Below, one piece after another: positions 16,239-25,304 of a stretch of 45,968 nt of DNA (positions within the stretch are counted from its first letter, which is position 1; each line of letters opens with the position of its first letter). Source of the stretch: Acinetobacter sp. (GTDB taxonomy: Bacteria > Pseudomonadota > Gammaproteobacteria > Pseudomonadales > Moraxellaceae); contig JASLHF010000241.1 of the NCBI GenBank assembly GCA_030152275.1, forward strand, positions 1 to 45,968, given 5' to 3'. Position numbers and translations under genes: made by a program. The notes beneath the pieces are model-generated. The model saw only the letters and a list, made by a program, of their open reading frames with translations, was not told the DNA's origin and searched no databases.

Positions 16239-17975
16239 TTAAATCTCATATTCGGCCATGTTGGGTGATAAATCCTGTATGGCCAAATAATGTGTCAAAT
16301 AAATCTGACCGCTAAGATGCTTTAACAGTTTTGATTGCTGCAGCTTGTCCATAACAGGACCTTTAACTTCAGAGAAATGCAAACGGATGTTTAATTTACT
16401 TAACTCCGCATTGATTTCTTCCAGCATTTCCAGTGCGCTGTAATCGATGCTGCTGACGCTCGAGCAGTTGATGATTACATGCTGCAAATGCGGCTGCTGA
16501 CTAATAGCATTAATTAGAAAACCCTTTAACGCATTGGTGTTCAAAAAAGATAAATTTTCATCAATTCGTATAGACATAATTTCTGGGGAAGTCATGACAT
16601 GATGGCGCTGCACATTTCTGAAATGCTGCGTGCCTTGGACTAAGCCGATGATTGCCATATGCGGACGGCTAATACGCCACAGCATTAAAATAAATGTTGA
16701 AATAATGCCAATAATCAAGCCTGTTGAAATATCAATAAATACAACGCCAAAAAAAGTCACCCACATGGCAATGCCGTCTGCTTTGGAATAACGCCATGTA
16801 TCAAAAAAAGGCTTAAAGTCTACTAGCTTCCAAATTGAAACGATAATAGTTGCAGCTAAAATAACCAAAGGAAGTTGTTTAAAGAAACCCGTAAAATAGA
16901 GGGTAACAGCAATAATCAGCAAGGAAGACAATACGCCTGCCATTGGTGTTTTTGCTCCAGAGTCGGCATTTACAACTGTGCGTGATAAGCTGCCTGTTAC
17001 AGGAAACGCGGACGTTAAGCCTGCACTAATGTTGGCTAGTCCTAAAGCCACCAATTCTTGATTGCTGTTTAAATTACTGCGCTGCTGCAGCGCGGTCGCT
17101 TGTGCAATTGAAAGCGACTCAACGAAACTGATCATGGCAATCATAAATGCGCCCGGCAAAAGCTTAACCACCAAATCTAAATTCCAATGTGGAACAGAGA
17201 TAGGTGGAAATCCAGAAGGAATTTCACCTACGGTTTTTATGCCGAAATCCTGTAAATTAAAATGAGCAGTTAGTGAAATGGCAATAATCACTAAAAACAG
17301 CGGTACTGCTTTTATGAAAAAGTTAGTTGATCCAATACGGCTTTGAATGGCCTGACTATGCAGTAATTTAGGAACGTAAATTAAAAATAGAATAGAAGCG
17401 ATGCCAAAGATGAGTGAATACACATGGGTCTGCGAGATATATTGCCAAACACTTTGAATGAATTCAGGCATATTGTTGCCGTTCAGCGGCAGATCAACCA
17501 AAAATTTGAATTGACCCAGCGCAATTAACAGTGCCGACGCGATAATAAAACTTTTAATGACGGGGTGACTGATCAGCTGAATGAGAAAGCCAAAACGCAG
17601 CATGCCCAGCAGTAAAGAAATAATACCCACAAGCAGCGCCAGCAGCATAGCCGCCTCAATATACACAGGAGAACCCGGCGTAAACATTGGATTGAGCGTG
17701 GCGAAAGTCATCATAGAAATAATGGCTACAGGCCCAATAGACAGGGTAGTACTGCCTCCTACAAGAGCATACATAATCATTGGAATCATGCTGGCATATA
17801 GCCCCATAATTGGCGGCAAGCCAGCCAGCATGGAGTAAGCCATGCCTTGCGGAACAAGCATTGCAATGACAATAAATGCAGATAGGGTATCTGATTTAAA
17901 CTTCCCTGCGCTGTAGTTCTTTAACCACTGCCAAGCAGGAAGTATTTTTTCGATACGGGGGGTAGAATCCGGCAT
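16239..17975 (-). CDS. SulP-family inorganic anion transporter with STAS domain
   Basis: A 578-residue SLC26/SulP transporter. The first about 430 residues hold ten or more membrane helices, with the family signature region after TM1 (VPQGMAYSMLAGLPPIMGLYAS). A cytoplasmic STAS domain follows (about 450-560; INCSSVSSIDYSALEMLEEI). Members carry sulfate, bicarbonate or dicarboxylates; the substrate cannot be read from sequence. The start ATG (MPDSTPRIEK) has no strong ribosome site. Its neighbours across the spacer, a YgaV-type ArsR regulator and cysK, favour sulfate, but that is context only. Confidence 0.85.
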   Translation of the reverse strand: MPDSTPRIEKILPAWQWLKNYSAGKFKSDTLSAFIVIAMLVPQGMAYSMLAGLPPIMGLYASMIPMIMYALVGGSTTLSIGPVAIISMMTFATLNPMFTPGSPVYIEAAMLLALLVGIISLLLGMLRFGFLIQLISHPVIKSFIIASALLIALGQFKFLVDLPLNGNNMPEFIQSVWQYISQTHVYSLIFGIASILFLIYVPKLLHSQAIQSRIGSTNFFIKAVPLFLVIIAISLTAHFNLQDFGIKTVGEIPSGFPPISVPHWNLDLVVKLLPGAFMIAMISFVESLSIAQATALQQRSNLNSNQELVALGLANISAGLTSAFPVTGSLSRTVVNADSGAKTPMAGVLSSLLIIAVTLYFTGFFKQLPLVILAATIIVSIWKLVDFKPFFDTWRYSKADGIAMWVTFFGVVFIDISTGLIIGIISTFILMLWRISRPHMAIIGLVQGTQHFRNVQRHHVMTSPEIMSIRIDENLSFLNTNALKGFLINAISQQPHLQHVIINCSSVSSIDYSALEMLEEINAELSKLNIRLHFSEVKGPVMDKLQQSKLLKHLSGQIYLTHYLAIQDLSPNMAEYEI

Positions 17976-18504
17976 AAAAATTCTAAATCACAATTTAATA
18001 TATATTATGCATAAAAAATGATAAGAAGTCTTAAAACAGTATGGTGATGAAGAGGAAATGAGTATTTTTAATTACATAAGTTTATGATATTATAAATAAT
18101 ATTAATAATAAATATTTTAAAGACCCTAAAAAAAGCTTTCCAAAATTCACAAGTTTATCTATTCAATGATGTTTTTAACTGAAGGAAACCTTTTAAAGTT
18201 TTAAAGAGCAGAGAGATTTGGCTGTTTGCATAAACAAAACTATGGCATGGATTGGAGCGAATCGTAGAAAAAGCTATTTATGCATATATCCATCATGAGC
18301 TGAGAAATACACCTTTAAGCGCTCTTGAATGCTTACAGTGGCTAAATAAAAGCTGTAGGTTTGAATCTGCCATGCAAAAAAATGCTTTGAATTGATCGGC
18401 TTTAGATACAGATCAAACTGCTGTAATATGCATATAAATAACAATACGCCTTAAAGGCGAATTTAGTCACTCTTTTCTTTAAAGCTAAAATGCATACGTA
18501 AAAA
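17976..18504. other. Intergenic region with a possible decayed or tiny ORF
   Basis: About 530 bp. A plus-strand frame starting with TTG at 18252 and ending at 18395 encodes 47 residues of protein-like composition (LERIVEKAIYAYIHHELRNT...). It lacks an ATG and a ribosome site, so a gene remnant is as likely as a gene. CGCCTTTAAGGCG on the minus strand near 18449 may be a weak stop for the ArsR transcript. Otherwise nothing is seen. Confidence 0.3.
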
Positions 18505-18822
18505 TTACAGCGGATTTTTATGGCAATATAGCTCATACAATGTGTGCAGTACGCTTACCAGATTTGGGTCCTTAATAGAGTAAAAAATCTGTTTACCGTC
18601 ACGCCGTGTTGTGACTACATTGCTTTTGCGCAGCATCATCAACTGCTGGGAAAGAGTAGGCTGATTGATTTGAGTGATCTGTTCAATTTGCGACACGTTC
18701 AACTCATCCTGCGCCAAATGACACAAAATCAGCAACCGGTCTGTATTTGCCAGCGATTTTAATACACCAACCACCAAATCTGCGGAATCACGCATACTGG
18801 TGATTTCTAGATCGCTCTTCAT
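18505..18822 (-). CDS. ArsR/SmtB-family regulator of the two-cysteine (YgaV/BigR/SqrR) type
   Basis: A 105-residue winged-helix repressor with recognition helix around QPTLSQQLMMLRKSNVV and wing RRDGKQIFYSI. It has no metal-binding ELCV motif. It carries Cys34 (LLILCHLAQDE) and Cys100 (LYELYCHKNPL), 66 residues apart. That spacing and both contexts match the thiol-switch pair of BigR and SqrR, which sense persulfide or oxidants by forming a disulfide or tetrasulfide. The setting between a SulP transporter and cysK fits sulfur sensing. The family is seen directly; the ligand is inferred. The start ATG (MKSDLEITSM) is chosen by family length. It is divergent from cysK, so both promoters share the 286-bp spacer. 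Confidence 0.85.
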   Translation of the reverse strand: MKSDLEITSMRDSADLVVGVLKSLANTDRLLILCHLAQDELNVSQIEQITQINQPTLSQQLMMLRKSNVVTTRRDGKQIFYSIKDPNLVSVLHTLYELYCHKNPL

Positions 18823-18969
18823 TTTTTAAAAATCTACTCTGCCTTTGCAACCCAGTAATTATACGGTTTTCACTGCGAAATGCTGTGAATATTAGTTCAA
18901 AAGTTATGGTTTTTAGTGACAACTATTATTGTTAAAATTGATATAAAAGAAAAATTGAATCAAATAAAT

Positions 18970-18996
18970 TTATTGCATGTTATTTATGCACAATAA
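18970..18996. promoter_or_regulatory. Possible operator in the arsR-cysK spacer
   Basis: TTATTG (18970-18975) and CAATAA (18991-18996) form the outer arms of an imperfect inverted repeat with an ATG/CAT-containing interior, about 110 bp before cysK. AT-rich dyads of this size are typical ArsR-family sites. Assignment is speculative. Confidence 0.25.
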
Positions 18997-19108
18997 GGTA
19001 AAAAATTCAACAGTTTTAAAATGATGCAAGAAAGTTTACACGCCTTCATTAAAAAAAAATGTATGATGAAACATAACTTTTTGATGTAAAAATCTCAAGG
19101 AATGATTC

Positions 19109-20107
19109 ATGACTACAGATTCAGCTTTTCCTGCTCCAGATAATTTAGGCATTGCGGTATACAGTAATAACGCAGAAGCCATTGGCAATACACCGCTGGT
19201 GCGTATTAACCGTGCAATTTCCGGCGGGGCAACAGTACTGGCTAAAATTGAAAGCCGTAACCCTGCATTTTCTGTGAAATGCCGTGTAGGTGCAGCGCTT
19301 GTCGCAGATGCGGAAGCCAAAGGCTTGTTAAAGCCGGGCATGCATATTGTTGAACCGACTAGCGGTAACACCGGTATTGCACTGGCTTTTGTGGCCGCAG
19401 CTAAGGGTTATCCTATTACTTTAACGATGCCTGCGAGCATGAGTATTGAACGCCGCAAAGTGCTGAAATCATTTGGCGCAAATTTAGTACTGACTGAACC
19501 AGCTAAAGGCATGAAAGGTGCGGTAGAAGAGGCTGAGCGCTTAGTCGCGGAGCATCCAGATACTTACTATTTGCCTCAGCAGTTTGAAAATCCAGCCAAC
19601 CCTAAAATTCATGAATTGACCACAGGACCTGAAATTTGGGAAGCGACTGGCGGTAAAGTGGATATTCTCGTTTCTGGCGTTGGTACAGGCGGTACAATTT
19701 CAGGCATTTCTAGCTATTTTGAAAAAGTGAAAAACCAGCCTATTTATTCTGTAGCGGTTGAACCTGCCGAATCACCGATTATTGGTCAAACCAAACGCGG
19801 TGAAACACTGACACCTGGCCCGCATAAAATTCAAGGCATTGGCGCAAACTTCATTCCGGGCAATTTGGATTTAGATCTAGTGGATGAGGTAATGCCAATT
19901 GAAAGCTCAGAAGCGATAGAATGGGCGCGTAAAACTGCAACACAAGAAGGCATTTTAGTCGGTATTTCTAGCGGTGCAGCAATGGCAGCTGCAGCTAAAT
20001 TGGCTGCCCGTCCTGAAAATGCCGGAAAAACCATTGTGGCGATTTTACCAGACAGTGGTGAACGCTATCTTTCTTCCGTATTGTTTGAAGATATTTCAGC
20101 AGACTAA
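19109..20107 (+). CDS. cysK: Cysteine synthase A (O-acetylserine sulfhydrylase)
   Basis: A PLP enzyme that makes cysteine from O-acetylserine and sulfide in the cytoplasm. The 332 residues contain the PLP-lysine motif NPAFSVKCRVG, the substrate loop EPTSGNTGIAL, the phosphate-binding GVGTGGTISG and the C-terminal SSGAA and PDSGERYLS segments, all of the CysK type. An N-terminal extension of about 18 residues precedes the conserved IGNTPLVRI. AAGGAATGATTC gives a good ribosome site. Divergent from the two-cysteine ArsR regulator, which may control it. Confidence 0.93.
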   Translation: MTTDSAFPAPDNLGIAVYSNNAEAIGNTPLVRINRAISGGATVLAKIESRNPAFSVKCRVGAALVADAEAKGLLKPGMHIVEPTSGNTGIALAFVAAAKGYPITLTMPASMSIERRKVLKSFGANLVLTEPAKGMKGAVEEAERLVAEHPDTYYLPQQFENPANPKIHELTTGPEIWEATGGKVDILVSGVGTGGTISGISSYFEKVKNQPIYSVAVEPAESPIIGQTKRGETLTPGPHKIQGIGANFIPGNLDLDLVDEVMPIESSEAIEWARKTATQEGILVGISSGAAMAAAAKLAARPENAGKTIVAILPDSGERYLSSVLFEDISAD

Positions 20108-20145
20108 TACGAAGTTTGCTGGGCTGGAGAAACAGCTCAAACTTC

Positions 20146-20180
20146 AAAAAAACCGCCCGCAATTTGCGTGCGGTTTTTTT
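20146..20180. terminator. Terminator after cysK
   Basis: AAAAAAACCGC (20146-20156) pairs with GCGGTTTTTTT (20170-20180), with an inner 3-bp extension. It is 38 bp past the cysK stop and works in both directions. Confidence 0.85.
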
Positions 20181-20361
20181 GATATCTGGATTTGCTTTTG
20201 CACAGCATGAGCTTTTTAAAGTTCAACTACTCTTTAATGAAAGAACAATTTTCTGCTTAATGCTTTTATTCAGTTATTCAGTTATTCAGTCAAACTGCAT
20301 TCACTCAAGTTAAAGATCATAAAGTGGCACAAGGCTTTTTTTGAATTGAAGCAAATTTAGA

Positions 20362-20610
20362 TCAATCGAATTCATCATCCGGCGTATCGTCTTTAATCAC
20401 ACGCTTTTTTTTGGCAGCTTCAATCTGTTCTGGATAATATTTTATCGTCAAAACTTTAAACAGAATACCCAGCCCGGTGCAGACGGCTAGTACCGGAAGT
20501 AAAATTGAGCGCACCCAAATTTCGACATTATCTAAAGCCCAGCATAATGAAATAAAGATTAATAAGATAAAAAGGCCAAGATTGAAAAACAGGTTGGAGA
20601 GCTTGAGCAT
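20362..20610 (-). CDS. Small two-helix membrane protein, 82 aa, unrecognised
   Basis: Two hydrophobic helices (about residues 8-27 and 34-55) are followed by a cytoplasmic-looking charged tail with AAKKKRVIKDD and an acidic end (DDTPDDEFD). I do not recognise the family. I chose the ATG at 20610; an in-frame TTG at 20628 would add six residues, and neither has a good ribosome site. The gene is divergent from copA with about 270 bp between them, and convergent with cysK. No metal-binding residues point to a role in copper handling. Confidence 0.6.
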   Translation of the reverse strand: MLKLSNLFFNLGLFILLIFISLCWALDNVEIWVRSILLPVLAVCTGLGILFKVLTIKYYPEQIEAAKKKRVIKDDTPDDEFD

Positions 20611-20777
20611 TGGAGTGAAATTTACCAAATTAAGTTGGTTTCGGTATCATTTTATTTATACCGCATTTTTGCTGCAGATATATCAATTTAAAAGTTTATG
20701 TGTTTGCGATGTGATCAAAATAATTGATATTAATTTTCAGAAATGCTTCAGCTGATTCAGAAGCTTAATGATTGCGC

Positions 20778-20808
20778 TTGACCTTGCCATTATGGCAATG
20801 TTTAAGCT
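20778..20808 (+). promoter_or_regulatory. CueR-type (MerR-family) promoter of copA
   Basis: TTGACC and TAAGCT are separated by 19 bp, the over-long spacer typical of MerR-family promoters. The spacer contains the perfect dyad TTGCCATTATGGCAA (20784-20798). The same dyad with the same -35 recurs ahead of copZ. Confidence 0.8.
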
Positions 20809-20877
20809 ATCCAATAGGCAAAACCGCCAGACGTTTTTTTTATTTGACAGCATTAAGCTTAAAAGCGTGAGGGACTT

Positions 20878-23529
20878 ATGGATTCAAATCATACTGCTGC
20901 GAAATATCAGCAAAGCTTTGAAATTGAAGGCATGACTTGTGCTTCGTGTGCAGCCCGCGTTGAAAAAGCGCTGCAAAAGCTTGATGGTGTTGATCAAGCT
21001 GGGGTTAATTTAGCGACGGAAAAAGCCTGGATCAGCAGTGCGCAGCCGATTGTGCTGCAGCCGGTGATCGATGCAGTAGAAAGGGCTGGTTATCATGTAG
21101 TACAGCAAAAACTTCAGCTAAAAATAGAGGGAATGACTTGTGCCTCTTGTGTGGCACGGGTAGAAAAAGCGCTGAAAAAAGTGCCGGGTGTGGTGGATGC
21201 TTCTGTGAATTTGGCATCTGAGAAGGCGATTGTACAGCTGATGAGCGGAACTCCGGTAAGTAAATTGCGTAAGGCGGTTGAAAAAGCGGGATTTTCGGTC
21301 TCAGCCCCGCGGACAGAATTAAATATTGAAGGAATGACCTGCGCCTCTTGCGCTGCCCGAGTTGAAAAAGCGCTGCAGGCTGTTCCGGGTGTTCAATCGG
21401 CAACTGTGAACCTTGCCGCTGAAAAAGCATATATAGATGGCGGCAGCCTGTCTGATTTAATTTCTGCTGTGCAGAAAGCCGGCTATAGCGCGCAAATTGT
21501 GGCGCAGGCCAATGAAGCTGTACAAGCAGATAAAAAACAGCATGAACAGGCTATTTTAAAACGCGATTTGATGATTGCTTTGGCGCTTGCAGTTCCAGTA
21601 TTTGTTTTAGAAATGGGTTCACATGTCATTCCGGGATTTCATCAGTTTATTCATAACACCATTGGTATGCAGAACAGTTGGTATATTCAATTTGTATTAA
21701 CTACGCTGATTTTACTGTTTCCGGGCCGACGGTTTTATCAACACGGCATACCGGCATTGCTGCGTCTAGCGCCTGAAATGAATTCTTTGGTGGCGGTTGG
21801 AACCTTGGCAGCCTATGCTTTTTCCTGTGTATCGGTATTTATGCCGCATTTGCTGCCGGCAGGCACAGTGCACGTCTATTTTGAATCGGCTGCGGTCATT
21901 ATTGCGTTGATATTGCTTGGCCGTTATTTAGAAGCCAAGGCCAAAGGCAAAACTTCGCAGGCGATTCAGCAGCTGGCAGCAATTCAGCCTAAAACTGCGC
22001 GTGTTCAGCAAAACGGCCAGTTGACTGAGCTGCCGATTGAACAGCTGCAATCTGGCATGCTGCTGGAAATTCGTCCGGGTGAACGTATTCCTGCGGATGG
22101 AACAGTAGTTTCCGGCCGCAGTTATATCGATGAGTCAATGATTAGCGGTGAACCGGTGCCTGTAGAAAAAACTGAAGGCCAGCCTGTAGTCGGCGGCACT
22201 GTCAATCAAAATGGCAGCCTAACAGTGCGGGCGGAAGCTGTAGGTCAAGATTCTGTTTTGGCGCAAATTATCCAAATGGTCGAGCAGGCGCAAGGCTCGA
22301 AACTGCCGATTCAAACGCTGGTCGATAAAGTGACGCTTTGGTTTGTGCCAGCAGTGATGCTGTTGGCGGCGCTGACTTTTTTAATTTGGTATGTTGCTGG
22401 GCCAGACCCGCGCCTAAGCTATGCTGTGGTGAATGCAGTTGCCGTACTGATTATTGCCTGTCCATGCGCAATGGGGCTGGCAACTCCGACCTCAATTATG
22501 GTGGGGACTGGACGCGGCGCTGAAATGGGCATTTTGTTCCGTAAAGGTGAGGCCCTGCAGCAATTAAAGGAAATACGCGCAGCGGCATTTGATAAAACAG
22601 GAACTTTAACTGAAGGTAAGCCTGCGCTGACAGATTTTCATGTGGCCGAAGGCTTTGATGAGCATGAAGTATTAGCATTGACAGCTTCTGCTGAAGCAAA
22701 ATCTGAACATCCTATTGCGCATGCAATTTTAAAAGCGGCCGAAGTTTTACAGCTCGAATTGCCAGAGGCGCAAACATTTGAGGCGCTGACTGGTTCTGGC
22801 ATACAAGCGACTGTAAATGGACGGCTGCTGCAGATCGGGGCTTCGCGCTTAATGACAGAGCTGAATGTATCCATTGATGAATTTAGCGAAAAAGCTGCTG
22901 CTTTAGGTGAACAGGGCAAGACACCGCTTTATGTTGCCATAGACGGTAAACTGGCTGCAGTTATTGCTGTAGCAGACCCAGTGAAGCCAAGCGCTTTAGA
23001 GGCAATACGGGCTTTACATGCACAAGGCATTGAAACAGTCATGATAACTGGCGATAACACGCATACAGCGCATGCGATTGCCCGCCAGCTGAATATACAG
23101 CATGCCATTGCGGAAGTGCGTCCGAACGAAAAAGTTGAGGCGGTTCAGCAGCTGCAGCAAAAATACGGAAGCACGGCATTTATTGGTGACGGTATTAATG
23201 ATGCGCCGGCTTTGGCGCAGGCTGATGTTGGACTGGCGATCGGTACAGGTACAGACATCGCGATTGAATCCGCTGATGTGGTATTAATGGCTGGCCAGCT
23301 GCAAACTGTGCCAGCAGCGATTGCCCTGAGCCGAGCGACCATCAATAATATCCAGCAGAATCTATTTTGGGCCTTTGTTTATAATGCCGCACTGATACCT
23401 GTGGCAGCTGGCGCACTGTATCCTTTTTTTGGCATCTTGCTGTCACCGATGTTTGCAGCCGGAGCTATGGCGCTGTCATCAGTCTTTGTGATCAGCAATG
23501 CGCTGCGTTTAAAACGATTTCAGCCTTAG
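20878..23529 (+). CDS. copA: Cu(I)-exporting P1B-type ATPase with three heavy-metal domains
   Basis: Pumps Cu(I) from cytoplasm to periplasm using ATP. The 883 residues begin with three tandem HMA domains, each with GMTCASC (Cys pairs 21/24, 88/91, 155/158). About eight membrane helices follow, with the CPC metal site at 528-530. Asp572 in DKTGTLT is phosphorylated. SEHPIAHAI (nucleotide domain) and GDGINDAP (around 771) complete the set. Three N-terminal domains are more than the one or two usual in proteobacterial CopA. GAGGGACTT precedes the ATG. A CueR-type promoter lies 70 bp upstream and cueR follows 24 bp downstream, likely in the same transcript. Confidence 0.95.
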   Translation: MDSNHTAAKYQQSFEIEGMTCASCAARVEKALQKLDGVDQAGVNLATEKAWISSAQPIVLQPVIDAVERAGYHVVQQKLQLKIEGMTCASCVARVEKALKKVPGVVDASVNLASEKAIVQLMSGTPVSKLRKAVEKAGFSVSAPRTELNIEGMTCASCAARVEKALQAVPGVQSATVNLAAEKAYIDGGSLSDLISAVQKAGYSAQIVAQANEAVQADKKQHEQAILKRDLMIALALAVPVFVLEMGSHVIPGFHQFIHNTIGMQNSWYIQFVLTTLILLFPGRRFYQHGIPALLRLAPEMNSLVAVGTLAAYAFSCVSVFMPHLLPAGTVHVYFESAAVIIALILLGRYLEAKAKGKTSQAIQQLAAIQPKTARVQQNGQLTELPIEQLQSGMLLEIRPGERIPADGTVVSGRSYIDESMISGEPVPVEKTEGQPVVGGTVNQNGSLTVRAEAVGQDSVLAQIIQMVEQAQGSKLPIQTLVDKVTLWFVPAVMLLAALTFLIWYVAGPDPRLSYAVVNAVAVLIIACPCAMGLATPTSIMVGTGRGAEMGILFRKGEALQQLKEIRAAAFDKTGTLTEGKPALTDFHVAEGFDEHEVLALTASAEAKSEHPIAHAILKAAEVLQLELPEAQTFEALTGSGIQATVNGRLLQIGASRLMTELNVSIDEFSEKAAALGEQGKTPLYVAIDGKLAAVIAVADPVKPSALEAIRALHAQGIETVMITGDNTHTAHAIARQLNIQHAIAEVRPNEKVEAVQQLQQKYGSTAFIGDGINDAPALAQADVGLAIGTGTDIAIESADVVLMAGQLQTVPAAIALSRATINNIQQNLFWAFVYNAALIPVAAGALYPFFGILLSPMFAAGAMALSSVFVISNALRLKRFQP

Positions 23530-23553
23530 TTTTTACAGGGCAGGAGCATGTGT

Positions 23554-23973
23554 ATGAAAACCGAGATGAATATTGGACAGGCCGCCAAACAGTCTGGCAT
23601 TTCCGCCAAAATGATCCGCTATTATGAAGAGATTGGCCTGCTTGCGCCGGCAAAGCGCACTGATGCCGGCTACCGCATGTATGGCGCGCAGGATTTAAAA
23701 ACCTTATCATTTATTCAGCATGCGCGGGAACTGGGATTTTCCACAGAGCAAATGAAAGAGTTGCTGGATTTATGGCGCAATCAAGACAGGCAGAGCGCTG
23801 AAGTTAAGCAGCTGGCGCAAAAACATATTGATGCGCTGAACCGGAAAATTGCCGATATGCAGGCTATGGTGGATGCATTGCAGCAGTCTGTCAGCTGCTG
23901 TGCCGGTAACCAGCAGGCCGACTGCGAAATCTTGAACCAAATTGAATTGGGTGCTGTTCAGCAAAAAAAATAG
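23554..23973 (+). CDS. cueR: Copper-responsive MerR-family activator
   Basis: A 139-residue MerR regulator with N-terminal helix-turn-helix (MNIGQAAKQSGISAKMIRYY), a long dimerisation helix (about 82-112) and the C-terminal metal loop with Cys116 and Cys124, spaced as in E. coli CueR (Cys112/Cys120). Cys115 is an extra neighbour. I chose the second ATG (23554): CAGGAG is 7 nt from it but only 1 nt from the ATG at 23548. It should activate the two 19-bp-spacer promoters ahead of copA and copZ. Downstream of copA with 24 bp between. Confidence 0.9.
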   Translation: MKTEMNIGQAAKQSGISAKMIRYYEEIGLLAPAKRTDAGYRMYGAQDLKTLSFIQHARELGFSTEQMKELLDLWRNQDRQSAEVKQLAQKHIDALNRKIADMQAMVDALQQSVSCCAGNQQADCEILNQIELGAVQQKK

Positions 23974-24215
23974 GCTGTGTTGCCGCTTTGCCTATTGCGG
24001 CGGCAGGGAAGATATCTCACAAGATTGTCCACCCGGTACAAGGCGAAAATTGCGAGATTTACTCATTTTAAATAAACAATGCTCAATGCAGTGAAACGCC
24101 GCTTCGCAAGGAAAACGAACCGGCCTTATAAAGCGCTGCATCGTGTGTCCATGCTGAAGGGCTGAAGCATTATTGATTCGACGGCATAATAAAAAAGCTG
24201 ATAAGCGAATTAAGC

Positions 24216-24246
24216 TTGACCTTGCCATTATGGCAAGCTTTATATT
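24216..24246 (+). promoter_or_regulatory. CueR-type promoter of copZ
   Basis: TTGACC and TATATT are separated by 19 bp holding the same TTGCCATTATGGCAA dyad as at copA. Bases 24214-24236 are identical to 20776-20798. Here the -10 box is closer to consensus, so copZ may be expressed more strongly. The spacer 23974-24215 shows no gene. Confidence 0.8.
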
Positions 24247-24292
24247 TCATTCAACAAATGAATTCTATCCACCTCACTTAGGAGATGATTCC

Positions 24293-24487
24293 ATGAAATT
24301 ACGTATTGATGCGATGACTTGCGGCGGCTGTGCGCGAAGTGTAACTGCAACCATTAAACAGATCGACCCGCAAGCGTCTGTAGATATTGATGTTGCGTCT
24401 AAACTGGTCAATGTCAGCTCAGCTGCAGATGAACAGAAAATTTTAGAAGCCTTGGCTGAAGACGGTTTCCCGGCTCAAAAGCAGTAG
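24293..24487 (+). CDS. copZ: Copper chaperone, heavy-metal-associated domain
   Basis: A 64-residue free HMA domain with the metal site MTCGGC (Cys10 and Cys13). It should carry Cu(I) in the cytoplasm to CopA and CueR. The family length is about 65-70, so the protein is complete. The ATG at 24293 has AGGAG 9 nt upstream; the longer open frame from 24173 runs across the promoter and is rejected. It has its own CueR-type promoter and a strong terminator. Confidence 0.88.
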   Translation: MKLRIDAMTCGGCARSVTATIKQIDPQASVDIDVASKLVNVSSAADEQKILEALAEDGFPAQKQ

Positions 24488-24506
24488 TCTGAAGATGTGT
24501 TTTGCA

Positions 24507-24543
24507 ATCGCCGTTTAAGTCACTTTTAGACGGCGATGTTTTT
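24507..24543 (+). terminator. Terminator after copZ
   Basis: ATCGCCGT (24507-24514) pairs with ACGGCGAT (24530-24537), extended inward by four more pairs including one G-U, followed by GTTTTT. It lies 20 bp past the copZ stop. Confidence 0.85.
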
Positions 24544-24695
24544 ACTTATGTTGGATGATGTCAATTTTCGAAACTGTTTTAAATTTTTAAAACACGCTGT
24601 CTAAGCGCCAAGCTGATTCGTATGAAAATGCCAGCGAGCAGTTGATTCCCAGCATATTTCACCGCAGGGAATAACTCTTGCCAAACCCCACAGTC

Positions 24696-25304
24696 TTAGC
24701 CATGTGCGGAAATCTTATCTGGTGTCATTAATGCTTGGTTGACATATAGCTTAATAAGCCGTTCCCGCGAACCAATAGATTTTTGATAGTGGGTTGAATT
24801 TAGCAGCAGTGAAGCACCATAAGTTACCGTCCAGATATAAGACAGATAGTCTCGAATCGACATAATGCTGTTCGAAATTTTTAAATATTCTGAAAAAATG
24901 TCTTTAATTTCTAAAATACGCTGCTCGCGAATTTGATAAAGTTCTTCGAATAAATCCTTTAATTTACGTTCATTGTTGGTGAGCCGCTCTTCAATCACAT
25001 GCAGCAAAATGGTACGGTTTGAATTCAGCATGTTGTACAGCATGTACTGTGAAACATAGGTTTTTATATCGTGATTATATTTTTTTGAAATCTCCAGCAG
25101 CCTGCGTTCATTTAAAATAATCAGTTCCAAATACAGCTGGTTTTTACTTTTAAAATGCTTATAGATGGTGCCCTTGGCAATATCCAATTCTGAAGCCAAT
25201 TCGCTTAGCGTTATGTCTTGATGATTATCAAGCAATAACGTTTCTGCCATCGCTAAAATTTTCTCTTTGCGGTGCAGAAAATTTTGTTGGCGTACTGTTG
25301 TCAT
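24696..25304 (-). CDS. TetR-family transcriptional regulator
   Basis: A 202-residue all-helical repressor with the N-terminal TetR helix-turn-helix (ITLSELASELDIAKGTIYKH, about 31-50, followed by FKSKNQLYLELI). The rest is a ligand/dimerisation domain without recognisable family marks. It is divergent from the acyl-CoA dehydrogenase-thiolase-CoA transferase genes across a 550-bp spacer, so it probably controls them in response to an acyl-CoA or similar effector. No strong ribosome site precedes the ATG. Confidence 0.85.
   Translation of the reverse strand: MTTVRQQNFLHRKEKILAMAETLLLDNHQDITLSELASELDIAKGTIYKHFKSKNQLYLELIILNERRLLEISKKYNHDIKTYVSQYMLYNMLNSNRTILLHVIEERLTNNERKLKDLFEELYQIREQRILEIKDIFSEYLKISNSIMSIRDYLSYIWTVTYGASLLLNSTHYQKSIGSRERLIKLYVNQALMTPDKISAHG

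Noticed and set aside
18355..18380. GGTTTGAATCTGCC resembling a tRNA T-arm
   Set aside because: The flanking bases do not pair as a T-stem and no acceptor or anticodon arms are found upstream.
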